NCBI RefSeq assembly: GCF_000002235.5
Contig: NW_022145609.1
Location: 23,920,408-23,984,407 of the forward strand
Length of the DNA: 64,000 nucleotides
Source of the DNA: Strongylocentrotus purpuratus
Lineage: Eukaryota > Echinodermata > Echinoidea > Camarodonta > Strongylocentrotidae
Reading direction: 5' to 3'
The notes under the pieces are model-generated. The model was given only the letters and a program-made list of their open reading frames with translations. It did not search any database and was not told the DNA's origin. Positions within the stretch are counted from its first letter, which is position 1; every line of letters starts with the position of its first letter. Shown in pieces: positions 1-25,948 of this stretch. The position numbers and the translations under genes are program-made.

Positions 1-1023
1 TCAACCCAATTACAATGTCATGTAAAAGGCATTAAGCAACATTTTATTGAACGTTGCGCTATATGAAAAGTAATTGTATGTATGTATGTATGAAATAAAT
101 AGAACCAGTAAACCCAAAGCGTAGCATTCACTCGCAGGGTATAATGGCCTAATATGTCAGAACAAGTTACCTCCATTAGAATATAATATTATATTACTAA
201 GAAAGGAAGTTAACCACATTTTCGCATAATAATTAAGTATTTTCGCATATTTAATGAGTTATGACCATTCAACATTGACCTACATACTCCGAAATCGAAC
301 TTAGGCTGTATTTTCATGCATGTACCTTCATATCAAATTTCATTAAAATCCGTCAAACATAACTAAAGCTATCGAACGGAAACCAGATTCGCATTTTTAA
401 TGAGCTATATGACATTTGACTTACATACTCCGAAATATAACTTACGCTGTGTTTTGAAACCATGTACCTTCATATCAAATTTCTTTAAAATCTGTCAGAC
501 ATTAATAAAGTTATCGAATGGAAATCAGATTCGCATATTTAATGAGTTATGACCTTTGACCTACATACTCCGAACTCGAACTTAAGCTGTGTTTTGATAC
601 CATGTACCTTCATATTAAATTTTATTAAAATCCGTCAAACATTACTAAACTTATCGATCGGGAACCAGATTTGTTACGGAAGAACGGACGGCAGCGTTAC
701 TATACCCCCTCCGAGTATAACTATCAGATGACGGGATTGCACTTCAGTGTTGTTACAAAATTATGTTTAATTTAGAGACTTACACTGACATGACGGTATA
801 ACGTCCGATGTATTAGGAGCTAGTTAATTCCCCTGTGAGACATAGCCGATACAATGTTTGTAATATATAATGAAATTATGATGTACATGTATGAAACTAC
901 AGTTAATATATAATATATATCATGCTCAAATAAACGAAGCTCCATTAAAATGTCCTTTCGATATACATGATTATATTTCGCCCTTGTAAAAATCAGTGAT
1001 TTCACATCCACTTTCATTTATAG
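1..1023. other. Upstream flank or intron of gene 1
   Basis: Apart from the tandem repeat at 244-671, I see no coding exon here. The last 60 or so bases before 1024 resemble the intron before the matching trypsin exon at 52769, so this is probably intron. The expected His57 exon (180 bp upstream in the gene 2 copy) is not present within these 1,020 bases; it is either farther upstream, outside the window, or lost. Confidence 0.6.
244..671. repeat. Tandem repeat, three ~142-146 bp units
   Basis: Three diverged direct copies begin at 244, 390 and 532, each opening with CGCATATTTAATGAG or a close variant and running through a conserved CTACATACTCCGAA block and a GTACCTTCATAT block. The last unit is followed by a C-rich CCCCCTCCGAGTATAAC tail (about 704-722), probably the end of the element family. 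Confidence 0.8.
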
Positions 1024-14858
<13,835 letters not shown>

Positions 14859-15383
14859 ACAAGAATATAATCATTTAGTAAAGCAGTGGTGTAGCGGAGC
14901 CCTTTGGCATTACTGGGATGGGCACCAGTTTTTTTATGGATGAGGTGTATTAAATCTTCGAGGCTACATAGGAGAGGGTAATGAGGCAGGTGTCTTTATA
15001 TCTTCTTTTGACTTTCCCTTTCCCCTTCTCCTTTTCTTTCTTTTTTTACCATCGTGTCCCCTGTATCTTCACCAAAGAACAGATTTGTTCGTCAAAGTCA
15101 TGAAAATGATATAAAATACGGGAAAATAGATATATGTATACATATGAAACCTCACTATCTTCGAATATTTACCACTTGACAATGTGGCTGATATCTGAGT
15201 GGCTCAAAGTACTCAACCATAACGATTGATGGTATTATTGACATTAATTATAACATATCAAACTAATTTACAATGATGAAACGTGGTTAGGCTTTTTCAT
15301 CAATACTGACACTAATACCGTATATATTGCTTTTTCTACTACGGTAATAGGGTTTTAATAATTCCCTCAAAAATACGTCAATA

Positions 15384-15455
15384 TGTCAAAATATCTGGAA
15401 TTTGATAGAAAAATGTACGATATAATACCCATATCAAATTCCAGATGTTTTGACA
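15384..15455. repeat. 24-25 bp stem hairpin
   Basis: Left arm 15384-15407 and right arm 15432-15455 are reverse complements with a single mismatch, separated by a 24-base loop. Size and geometry resemble a microRNA precursor, but a small inverted-repeat element is equally possible. It lies about 530 bp after the gene 1 stop, inside the likely 3' untranslated region. Confidence 0.8.
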
Positions 15456-15687
15456 TTCCCCTAAGAAAGTTTATGTGTTTATTTTTAAGATGAAATAAAT
15501 AACATAAATAATGATATATTCCCGTGCTTACTATACGCCCCTGTTTTTGTAGCACCAGTTGTTTCCAAACACGTCAAATTTCCCCTTTCTTTTTGGTTGT
15601 TTGTATTTTCTTATGTAGAAATTATATTTTAAATGTTTCAATTTTTGGTGATAGAGAAAATGTTATAATATATATAAAAATAATATT

Positions 15688-15693
15688 AATAAA
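15688..15693 (+). promoter_or_regulatory. Candidate polyadenylation signal of gene 1
   Basis: AATAAA followed 25-45 bases later by a GT-rich stretch (GCGTTGCACTCGTTGTTTTG). An alternative AATAAA is at 15494-15499. Choice between them cannot be made from sequence alone. Confidence 0.4.
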
Positions 15694-16019
15694 TGTCGTC
15701 TAATACATTTGCGTTGCACTCGTTGTTTTGTTTTTTTATGTCAAAATCAGGAGAGTTTTATATCAATACTTGGAGAATTTGATTTGTATAACATGTTTAT
15801 AGAGAGTAATATGAAATTAGAGTGTGGCGAATGTACACTCTCTCCTTCAACAATTTTAATGTGTATAGTGCATGCATGGTTAATGTCCTTAACTTTCAAT
15901 CGGGAGTTAGAGGGTTCGAATTTTTGCCGGATGCGTATAGTGTGCCCTCGAACTAGGCATTTGATCAACACTTGTCTCTCTCGACTTTACTATGAACATG
16001 TCGTTTTTGTATTGCTTTT

Positions 16020-16200
16020 TTTTTACGAAGGTTCATATTTCACAATGCTCGTTATTCCGAAAATTCTTCACGAAAGTTCGTTATTCTGAACATGAAAGAG
16101 AGCACACGATTCTGAAGGTTCATAATTCAGAATAGGCAATATAAGTATAGAAATTTTTTTTTTTGGAATAACGAACCTTTGGAATCATGAACCCTATATA
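16020..16200. repeat. Diverged GTTCGTTATTC-type repeat
   Basis: Several imperfect copies of GGTTCATAATTC / GTTCGTTATTCCGAA in both orientations. Confidence 0.5.
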
Positions 16201-17031
16201 TTTCATTTTCAGATATATCAACCTTGTTTCATTTTTACAATTTTGAAGATTAGGAAATACGAATCTTTAAAAAAAAAATACCCTAGGAAGAACGAGCTCC
16301 ATCTCCCCCTCCCCTCTCCTATAGAAAACGCACCATGAGTCACGTAATTGGGTGAACGGTAGTATGATTATCTTCCACTGTGTCTTCTTCGGCAAGACAT
16401 CAAATCTACATTAGTCGCTCTCCACGCAAGTGTATAAATAGGTATTACCTTGTAAAATGCATTCATTCGAAAACATAAGTATGAGCATATAACGGTTGCC
16501 GTAGCTAATGCCAGGATACTTTTACAAGGTAATTTTCTTAGCACTTCAAAGCGCATATAACCGGAATATTGTAATGTGATATGCGCCATATAAAAACGGA
16601 ATGGTATCATTGTTGTTATTACTACGTAACAATGTATTGTCTTTGTATTGATATTCCACATAATTATGCCTTTTCAATTGTACTTGTTGAATACTATACT
16701 TGTTTTTCTTTTCTGGGAAAAAAGAAAGCAATGATAAACAGCGGATTGCATTTTTGTCCATTGTTTCATGATTACAATATCACCATTTTTGGTATGAAAT
16801 GATTTAATATATTGTACAGTTTAAATCAAATTGAATGAGGCAACTTAATAGGTAAAAAAGTGGCGATATGATATTTTCATGTATAATTCTTTGTGTGCTC
16901 AATTATAAAATATTAGTTGGATAGGGCAAATGCAGTTCGTTCAAAAGTACAGATTACATTACAGGCGATAGGTCTCAGTTTTACCTAAATCCTTAAGGTC
17001 AGCCTCAAGACTTAAAGTAAAACTAAAGCCA

Positions 17032-17170
17032 ATCATCATCATCATCATCACTATCATTATAATCATCATCACCATCATTATCATTATTATCATTGTTATT
17101 ACTTTTATTGTTATCATTATCATCTTAATCATTATCAGCATTATCTGCATCAGCATTATTACTAAAACTA
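17032..17170. repeat. (ATC/ATT)n tract
   Basis: Imperfect trinucleotide run of ATC and ATT units; methionine- or isoleucine-rich ORFs here are artefacts. Confidence 0.9.
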
Positions 17171-17214
17171 TACTGCTAATACATGCGGCTGCTGTTGCTG
17201 CTACTTGCTTTTTA

Positions 17215-17400
17215 TTGTTGTTCTTGCTTCTTCTTCTTCTCCTTTTCCTCCTACTTCTTTTTCTTTCTTTCTTCTTCTTCTTCTTCTTCTACTTGTATCT
17301 TTTCTTCTTCTTATTCGTCTACTTCCTCATCTTCTTCTTTATTTTTCGTCCTCTTCTTCTTCTTTTCTCCTCATTATCTTCTTCTGAAAATCTCACTTCT
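17215..17400. repeat. Polypyrimidine (CTT)n tract
   Basis: Dense CTT/TCC repeat on the plus strand, giving Ser- and Phe-rich shadow ORFs. No gene. Confidence 0.9.
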
Positions 17401-18086
17401 GCTTCAAAGTGTCTTGTCTTTTCTTTCAAATAATTAATTTATTACATCCAATTCTCTGTTTTAAAATTGAGACATCTGATATATACATAGAGATCTACAT
17501 GTATGTGAGATCTGTGAATAGATGACATCGTCTTGGACTGACGATGTAAAGATGGGTCCAATTCCCAATTTATCATTTGATACATAAGTTTATCTATTTT
17601 GTAACACAGCATTACAAATAAAAATGTAGCTCACTTATTTATCGTAGCAGCAGGCAGTTGATATCTTTATTATAATTATGAATTAGCCCAAATTAAATTA
17701 ATGCTGCACCTTTATTCAGTAATGTGATTTTGTACAGTAAACAAGGAGTGGCATTGATATTCAATTATTATTCAAGAAAGATGGATGGTCTATCGATCGC
17801 ATGTCCAGACCTTGACCTCGGGAGAAACAATATTCCACAAGTTTATACTTTCAAGAATCCACCTGTTTTAGGGCCTTGCTTTGCATTAAGGGGTGGGGTA
17901 TGACTCGTAATGAACTATTTTGATAATTTCCTGAAAATTCTTGCAGAAGTCAGTGTTAAATGACATCCTCCTTTACTTTCTTCACTATACAATTGAAGAG
18001 ATTTTTTGCAATCACTTTGTTTGGGCTCCCAACACTTTAGAGAGGCTTTAACAAGATTTGATTTGTAGGATTTGTAGGATTTGAAG

Positions 18087-18090
<4 letters not shown>

Positions 18091-18130
<40 letters not shown>

Positions 18131-18545
18131 TTGAAATAGAGGAAAGGTACGGAGAGAGAGTGACAAATTGAGATGGAAGTGAGGGACGGAGACAGAGAGA
18201 GAGAAATATAAATAGAGGAAGAGGGACAGAGAGTTATAGAGAGAGAGAGAGAGAAAGGGGGCGTTGAATGGAGAGAGCATGAGGGAGAAAAAGGTGGAAA
18301 GGTAGAAAAGGATGATACATGGGGAGAGGTGAGAGATGGAGAGAAAGAGAGATAGAGATATTGAAATAGAGGAAAGGGATGGAGAGAGATTGAGATGGAA
18401 GTGAGGGACGGAGACAGAGAGAGAGAAATAGAAATATAGGAAGAGGGACAGAGAGTTAGAAAGAGAGAGAGAGATAGCACGAGGGAGAGAAAGGCGGAAA
18501 GGTAGAAAGGGATAGGAGGGGAAGAGAAAGAGTGAGAGGAAGGGC
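18091..18545. repeat. (GA)n tract followed by ~230 bp purine-rich tandem duplication
   Basis: A GA run (18091-18128) opens a unit containing ATTGAAATAGAGGAAAGG; the unit recurs at about 18358, 230 bp later, with the same internal order of blocks. The strand is almost pure purine. Confidence 0.85.
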
Positions 18546-19690
18546 GGCGGTGGGTGTTAATTTACAGACATGACGGTAAAGCACAGACATGGGGAGATAA
18601 AAGAGTGTCGGAGACAAAAAAAAACGGAATCGTAGAATTAAAGAGGGTCAGATATTTGAACAGGGTTAGAAATATTTTAAACAATCTCTAAAAATGTGTA
18701 TTTACCTTAATACCTGTCTCTTGAAAATGGTACCTAGACCTCTGAACGAAATAACAATTATCGTGTATTTTGATTTTGACTAATAGTCCTACTCTCCACC
18801 TTCTTATATGGCATCAATTAGAGGTCACTTTTGCCATTTTTACCAGTGGTAAACTTTCTCATTTATTAACAGTCCTACTCTGCACTTACCTATGACATCA
18901 GTTAGAGGTCCATACCCATATAGTTCCATCCCCAAGACAGGAGACCATGATCGGTCTTCGGATGGACCCAAAAAGAGCGTCCAACTATCGGCCTTGCAAG
19001 CGTGTGAGTCACATGGCTATCATGGTCATAATTTCCCGGGAATATCTATACAAAAACATATTTAATGGGATTGATCTTAAGTAATATTGCAAAGAAAACT
19101 CATTCTTAATGAAGCTTATTGTTAGTCCATAACTCTATACGGCCTGTGTATTAATACAATGCTGACTACACACATTGTGGTTATGAAGAGCCAGTTATAA
19201 TTATCATGTCAATAGTTTTTTCCCCCGTTTTTTCCGTCCCATGGCCATATCCATATGTCAGTATCCTGAACAGTAATGTCTAAAACAGCGAAGAGCTATC
19301 CGAGCTCCTGCGCCCGGGGTGGGTCGGAACTTCCCTATCTGCATGGCTGGATCAACTAAGATGTCATTTTCGTAAGTTGTGATTCTTGTTTCACATAATT
19401 CATTTTGAAAAATACTTATTAGTTTGTTAGATAAACAAAGGCCTTTATCATGTATATTGCAATTTTATTTTTATTTTGCCCATAATAAGTTCCTTTTCCC
19501 TCTTTCCTGTTCCCAAGTTTTAGAACTAAAACTAAAAATATGGCACTATGTAAACTTATTGTTCCTTAAAAAATTGTTCCTTTTTTTCAGCCCTGGCACA
19601 AAGAAGTTGTATTATAGCGATCCATTTTCCATAGTCCAATGGAGTTCTTACGAAGTTGCACTGTATATTTCTGAACATAAAGACCACTGA
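18546..19690. other. Intergenic, no gene recognised
   Basis: Contains one imperfect 86-bp tandem duplication (18781 and 18867, shared TAACAGTCCTACTCT-like start and TTAGAGGTC end). Otherwise unremarkable AT-rich sequence. Confidence 0.5.
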
Positions 19691-19699
19691 TTAAGTGTT

Positions 19700-20063
19700 T
19701 TTTTTAATGTAAATGAGGAAACCGCAGTTTTGCATTCACCTCAACTGATCCAGAGTAAACGTTAAAATAACCAGTCCAAGCCATGTTGTCAAAACTAGAC
19801 GAACAAGTGTATGACGTCACCCACTGACCAACGTTATTTCTACCCTGAGTAGTATACGACCGTTACAATATAACTGCACTCAAATTGGACCTGCATCCAT
19901 GGGTATTGGTCGGACGAGTATGCGAGCCAGGCTGTGTCACCGTTCAGGCGGCCAAAGAGGCTGCAGAAGGCCGCCGAGTAGCAGGATGATTCGAAAAAAG
20001 GCGAATCGGGAAGAGCACCACTTTCAAGGCCGCGTGGTTGACCAGATATATTACACGGGTTCA
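19700..20063 (-). pseudogene. F5/8 type C (discoidin) domain fragment, frameshifted
   Basis: On the minus strand an acceptor (ACTTTAATTACAACAG) precedes a phase-1 exon encoding PRGLESGALPDS, GRLNGDTAWLAYSSDQ and WMQVQF, the start of a discoidin domain (family pattern LGMESG..IPDS, ARLN..AW, WLQVDLG). It runs into TAG at about 19842, but one base over the reading continues with the next family blocks: GRNNVGQWVTSYTCSSS and GYFNVYSGSV. The apparent extra base is in the GGG/CCC at 19843-19845. Either a pseudogene fragment, a sequencing error in a short homopolymer, or an exon ending at GTAGAA with coincidental continuation. No other exon of such a gene is visible nearby. Confidence 0.65.
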
Positions 20064-20250
20064 CTGTTGTAATTAAAGTCAAGAAATAATACAAACATAT
20101 TACAGAGGCATAGAAAAATGCAAATAAAACACGAGAGTAAGAAATATATGTCACACCGTATGGTCTCCTTCATGAAATACATCATAAGTACCATCGTTTT
20201 AGACGCAAAGAACGATCAAGTCTACGCTGACAACTGCAGTTCATCCTGCA

Positions 20251-20279
20251 GTTAACCCTAACCCTAACCCTAACCCTAA
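20251..20279. repeat. Interstitial telomeric repeat (CCCTAA)n
   Basis: About four perfect CCCTAA units (TTAGGG on the minus strand), the animal telomere repeat, in the middle of the intergenic region. Confidence 0.9.
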
Positions 20280-20375
20280 GATATGTGAAAGTGACAGGTG
20301 GAGAGGAAAGGGGGCGGGCTTGGATTTACAATGTATAGTATAATAATACACACTGTCTTTATAAACAAAGGTGAG

Positions 20376-20400
20376 CCCCCCCCCCCCCCCCCCCCCCCCC
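20376..20400. repeat. 25-base poly-C run
   Basis: Uninterrupted C run, G-quadruplex or i-motif prone; assembly length may be unreliable. Confidence 0.95.
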
Positions 20401-20517
20401 TCCGCACTCCCGCCTCGAAGCATTCAGAGCACTGAAACCACACCTCAGCTATCCCGGAATCTATCTCTACTACACGTCCGCCTCTGAGTCAATTATTTCT
20501 CATGAGGGAAAAGTGAG

Positions 20518-20749
20518 AGAAAGAACGAGAGAGAGAGAGATAGACAGTGTGCGTGTGTGTGGGTGTGTACGTGCGTGTGCGTGTGTTTGTGTTTGAGTGC
20601 GTGTGCGTGTGTGTACGTGTGTATGTGTGTGTGTTTGTTTGAGAGAGAGAGAGAGGAACTCGGGGGAAAGGGGAAGAAAAAGTAGTTAAAGAAGAAGAAG
20701 AAGAAGAAGAAGAAGAAGAAGAAGAAGAAGAAAGAAAGAAAGAAAGAAA
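20518..20749. repeat. Compound (GA)n-(GT)n-(GAA)n-(GAAA)n microsatellite
   Basis: GA run, then GTGT/GCGT run to about 20636, GA run, then GAA units from 20691 and GAAA units to 20749. Confidence 0.95.
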
Positions 20750-22452
20750 GGAGAAATAGAAAAAAATGAAGCAGGAAAAAAGAGAAAGACGAAAATTAAA
20801 GAAAAAAAACAGATAGGTCTCTATCCTACACTCAAGGGTCAACAAAAGCGGGATTAATACTAGAAGATAAACAGAATCGATACGTCTCACTAACTGCTAC
20901 GCGTCGGAAAACAACAACAACAAATGGACTCGAAAGTGTTCCTGTCTACTTTCCATGTTAATCGTGTTTGTCCAGCCGTTGATCTTTAAGTCAGTCGAGG
21001 CTATGCAGAACTGATTTACTCAGTATCTCCTTCTGCATGCTGGATGTCCACCTCGTTTGCTGGTGCACTGCGATCCGTGTATTCGCAGGCTCGTGCTCGG
21101 TGGTACTGACCCCTTTCTGGTAATGGGTAAGTGAAGCCATTATTGGAGATATAGTTGGGTTTCTCTAAGCTAAAGCTAGTATGGCGGTGGAAAAATGCAT
21201 TTTTGTCTAAAATCACAAACTTTGGCACATCTGTGCTTAAAATTTGAATGAACGGAAAAAGTCTTTTTTTTTTTTTTTTTACCAAATAGGCCTATGTTTG
21301 ATCAGAGATAGACCTTTCAATTTGTTATAATTTTTATTATGGGTTTGAAATAATTAAACTGTTTAAATTTAAAAGTTTGATATCACTGGACTTAGCATAT
21401 TTTAATGTAAATTAACGAGTGCTTTGTCCACACACCAATCCTGCAATTCATGACACTCCTTGTAATTACTCGCCTCACAAACCATCACAGTATAGCTTCC
21501 TGAGTGAGCACTCAAAGGGATTACCCAACCAAGTACCAAGTATTATGTAAGGCGCAAAGAGACATAAAAGTATGAATTACTCTCTATTTTGGAGTTTTTG
21601 ATAAATCAAACTTCCTATATTTCCAAGTCAATTTGTACACACCATTAATTTGACCATTAAAACGCTTTTTCTTGATTAAACATTGTACGCATTTGTTGTC
21701 ATGCAACACACAGAAAGGAAAATGATCATATAGTATGATGGATACGTAATTCGACAATTTCCTCATGGCTGGACTATCATCAGACCATGTGCATAAAAAC
21801 AGAAAGTTTTTTCGACCGAGGTTCACCAACGCATTCAGTAGTGCCTTATGAGTTTTTTTATTTTAATCATAACATAACATAACGGACACTTATTAGGCGT
21901 TTGTTTTCATAGACCTAGTTATGTGTAACTCGTAAGAACTACAACAGCAATGTCACACTGAAGTACAAATGCATGCGACAGATCGATTTTTCGAATTTAA
22001 GAAAGTTTTCATTCTTGAACGGTTTCAGTTTTGCACAAAAATAGACCCTTTGCGGATTTGTCGCCGTCATAGGCTGCGGACATGTCGTACGTGGTCGGGG
22101 AGAAGAGTTGACATCTTTTCCTGATTTACAAACAGTGCGAGTGAGCGAAGTGAGGGAGCCAAAATATATACACTTTATGATAGTCAATTTAAGTTGTTGC
22201 ATCGAACTATCGTAGATAGGGTTTAGTAATAGCCACTGATCGCCCTATTTGAGTAAGGAAACTTGCCGGGGGGGGTGCTACCCTCCCCCAACATCATACG
22301 CATTAATTATGCTAGCCGCCAAAATGTTCTGATTTTGTGGTGAAAAAACACTGTTTACATATAGGATCACAGTCTGCAGATCCAGCGAGGGCCATTGGAG
22401 CCGCAAGCCATGTGAGCCAACAAGCTTTGTTTTTTCTTTTGGGTACATTTAC
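20750..22452. other. Intergenic, no gene supported
   Basis: No domain or exon that I can defend. A minus-strand reading near 21016-21130 looks codon-like but matches no family I know. Confidence 0.4.
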
Positions 22453-23006
22453 TTAAAGGGATAGTTGAGTTCTGGTGCAGAGGGCGCTACACAAAATAAT
22501 TTTTTGTGAGATAATGAAAAACCGAGTGTCTAATTTGAAAGAACATGATATTTTAAATGACAAAATCAACTTTGTTTGATCAAAATCGGTTCAGAGACGG
22601 CTGAAATATAACGATTTCTAATACTTGTGTACCACCACAAATATTAGATATTTTGAAAAAAATTGAAAAAACCGTTGAAAAAAAAAAGAAATTACGCCTT
22701 TTACGTCGTATTTCAGCCAATGCCGGTATTGGCTTTTTTGTTGGCATTTTCGTGTTGCTTACCCACAATTAGCCGGTTATTTTTAATTAAATAATTAAAT
22801 AACGGTAACCGTGTTTTTTTTAAAGTGGAGCTGAATTGGTATGATCGTATTGGCTAAATTTCACACATTTTGGGGTCTTAAATTACCTTCATAGCAATTT
22901 TAGGTTCTAAAAGGGCACTATAAATGTCAAAGATAAGAATAAGAGCAATAACCATGCACTTTGAAGGCATTTGCGGTCTGAAAACAGAACTCAACTATCC
23001 CTTTAA
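22453..23006. mobile_element. Inverted-repeat DNA element with TTAA ends
   Basis: A perfect 22-bp terminal inverted repeat (TTAAAGGGATAGTTGAGTTC... at 22453-22474 and its reverse complement at 22985-23006). Both ends carry TTAA, the target duplicated by piggyBac-type elements. The 554-bp interior has no transposase, so it would be non-autonomous. Confidence 0.8.
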
Positions 23007-24502
23007 CTTGGTCTTTTATTTACAAGTGAATATAAACAAATCAGTTGATTGACTTTATTTTACATACTTGGGTTTATCTAAAACACCTTTCTTATTATAA
23101 ACATAATTGCTAAACAATCTGAAAATGTGCAATGTGAAATACGAAAATAAGCCGTATAAAACTAACTGAAACGGGCACTGAGGTTTGAATGTTCTCTCGA
23201 TGTTGTTCCGCAACGAATAAAGGATTACAGTCCTGAAGTTGAGTCTCATTGAAAAAAAATCGAGTAGGGTCTATTATTTAGCTGAGGCCTCCTTTATAGG
23301 CCTTCATGTCTACCTTTCATAGTATCCATGGATAACGTTGCCTTGTTAGTATTGATGCTCCTGTGAGGTGAATGTATCTTAATACGTCTGGATAAGATTG
23401 CGCCGACCCGGTTGGTTGACTGGCATTGGATTATAAGGACCTATTCTCTCGTAAAGACTTAAAAGAGAAACGCATGAACAACAACTTATTTACCTTCTTA
23501 GGATTACATTTACCATTTATTTAAAAGCACTTCATGCCCCCCCCCCTTCCCCCTCTCTCTCTCTCCATATAATTATGTTTGTGCGTGTGCGTGCGTGCGT
23601 GTGTTTGTGTATATACTCTATCTCTCTTCCTCTCTCTTCCTCTCTCTCTTTTTCTGTCTGTATGTGTATGTGTGTGTGTGCGCGCGTGATTGTGTGTATG
23701 TCTCTCTCTCTCTCTCTCTCTCTATTATATTATGTCTCTTCCTCTTCCTCTTCTCTTCTATTCTCTAAGAGAGACGTTGCACTCATTTAAATGCATTATC
23801 TCTTACAGGTTTGTTTGGATATACTAAAAACATCTTCAATAAATACCCTCCTCCTATAAATCCTAAGTACATAAGGCATAATTAGTCAATTTTGACTGAA
23901 TTGCTTTAAATAATCTAGCAACAACATCTGTTTGGAGCAAGAAGGGCGTTAACTCGTATTCTTTTATACAGACTTAATGACCTTCTGGCTCTGAACAGTG
24001 TGTGCGTATTGGGGTTTTACAGACGTGTATCAATCTGATGTGTTTACGCTTGGAGACCGACCTTTAAAGATCACCATCCGAGATCAAACCTGCGTCCTTG
24101 GCTGAATCAGTTTGTAACTTGCATTGTTAGCTGAATTACAGGCGCACGCCACAACGCACTGAACAGACAAAACTTACTCTCTATTACGGGTCTATATTGT
24201 CGTATTTTAAGGCAGTTCTAATACATTGTTTGTTTTCCAGTATTATGGTAAGCCTCGTACAGAACAATACGACGCCCTTATGATGATCCTCTTTATTATA
24301 TAGAGAGGTCATTTTAGGTAGACAGTGTCTAGAGGTTTTGAATTGTTTACATATCATCGTTTGGTAGGAAAATAATTTTCGTTTGCCTTCTTAAAAGAAG
24401 GTCACCCCTTTTCGTGCTATAGTGTCCTTTCAAGCGGCAATGTTGGTCTCTCACGGAATAACATGGCAATATAACTGCTGATGCGTGATAAACCTATAGG
24501 CC
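23007..24502. other. Intergenic with C-run and (CT)n/(GT)n tracts
   Basis: Holds a C run at 23537-23548 followed by CT and GT/GC repeats up to about 23760. No exon seen. Confidence 0.5.
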
Positions 24503-24597
24503 AGAATTCACAAAGGAGGTTTGTCGACAAACCGAGTTTTATGTACGTCATATGACGCGTTTTGACGCGTTTTTTACAAACCTCTTTTGTGAATTCG
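24503..24597. mobile_element. Small foldback (MITE-like) element
   Basis: GAATTCACAAAGGAGGTTTG at the left end pairs with CAAACCTCTTTTGTGAATTC at the right end (one mismatch), total about 95 bp. Confidence 0.65.
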
Positions 24598-25948
24598 TGC
24601 CATTATGGTGTACACGTATTTACAGGGAGATGGTAGTCAGTTTCCATGTACAGTAGGTCACAATTCGCTGACTCCATGCTTGTTGGAAATACAATTAACG
24701 GGTGTACAAGTCTGCACACAGCAGAACCGTAGTCCCATCAAGAAATATCCACAGTCTCTCAGAGAGTTGAGGGGAATTTATGAATATGACTATTCCATGT
24801 AGGGGCGCTTGGTTGAAAATGAAGAGCATTACATAAGAGCTGTTGGTCATAAAGCTGAAAGCTAATCCTGCATGGTGTTTGACAACACACATGATGTTGG
24901 GTAAATACCCGAGTGGTGTTAAGTTCCGGATGGAGAACCCACTACCCTGCCAATCACTATCGCTATTCCTTCTCTATATTCCTTTCTCACCCAAACCCTC
25001 CTCAAGGGCCCCATTCCCAATTTAAATGTATGAACCAGTTAAAGAATGTTGATTAAAAAAATACGCTATACCGTACAATCTCCTCCTTTTCCTTCCTTGA
25101 TATCACTCTCCTTTCTCCCCTAAATATATGCCCTTTATCATATGTGCGCACATCAGTCGCATTTATGATGGTAAGTTGTCGAACAAAGCCAGGCTTTAGT
25201 ACTAGAGTAAACTGTCCGGAACAAACCCTCACTTCCCAGATCAACAAAAGGGATCAAGTGTTTTTTATGACAGTCTGTGTAAATGGTACTCGAAGAGAAA
25301 GTTCCGTTCTTTGCTTGTTTGATAGGCCTTTATATCTCCTTCCAATATAAATGCCGGACCCATCCCCTCACAATTAGTCCCGTCTATTAAAAGTTACAAG
25401 AATGTGGTTGACTAAATGTTCAATATAAATCTTTTTCATTTTAATGACTGCTTAAAACGTATTTAAAAGATTTAGCCAAAAAGTCCGCCATTTGCTTTAC
25501 AGTATTAATCAGATTTCGTCTCAATAATGTTCTTTGCTTTCGGAGTGAATGCGTTTCGCAATTGCACTCTGTGTACAGATTGCAGGCATTAAATGCCGAA
25601 TAATTATGTTTTTTTTAAAATAAATTCCCTAGTCATTTTGGATATACGAATATATATCTTTTTGATTTTTAGTAATAATTAAATCACTGATATTCATGGG
25701 CTTTTTAGAGTATTGATATCCTTCCCACCGGCGTTGTAAAATTATACTTTTTCATGTGATGTGTATGAAATAAATACGAATTTAATAATTGGTATCATTA
25801 TTCGTAGGACTGGGGCTTAAGCATGGACTATTCGCTTCGTTGCAATCCTGTCACATTACGGTCGGTGATAAATGCCCAAAGATTCCCATCAGTACCACTG
25901 GAGAACATTAATCAGTTCGCACAAAATATCCATGCAGAACCGAAACAA
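24598..25948. other. Intergenic, no gene recognised
   Basis: Short ORFs in both strands lack domain signals or splice context. Confidence 0.4.

Larger units (their letters stand above)
14859..17031 (+). other. Gene 1 3' flank and intergenic DNA
   Basis: No further coding exon recognised. Probable 3' untranslated region with AATAAA candidates at 15494-15499 and 15688-15693. Also holds the hairpin at 15384-15455, a tRNA-like SINE piece at about 15845-15990 and a degenerate SINE-like stretch (GGCAAGACATCAAATCTACA, about 16388) at 16340-16620. Confidence 0.5.

Noticed and set aside
1..1023. Search for the His57 exon of gene 1
   Set aside because: No TAAHC-type coding or activation site found in any frame before 1024.
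17183..17437. Ser/Phe-rich ORFs
   Set aside because: Translations of a CTT microsatellite.
19580..19690. Plus-strand open stretch after a TTTTTTTCAG acceptor-like site
   Set aside because: No domain similarity and no partner exons.
21016..21130. Minus-strand reading ending ...HAEGDTE with a possible acceptor, resembling a cytoplasmic tail
   Set aside because: No upstream exon, no recognised family and a short length; chance cannot be excluded.
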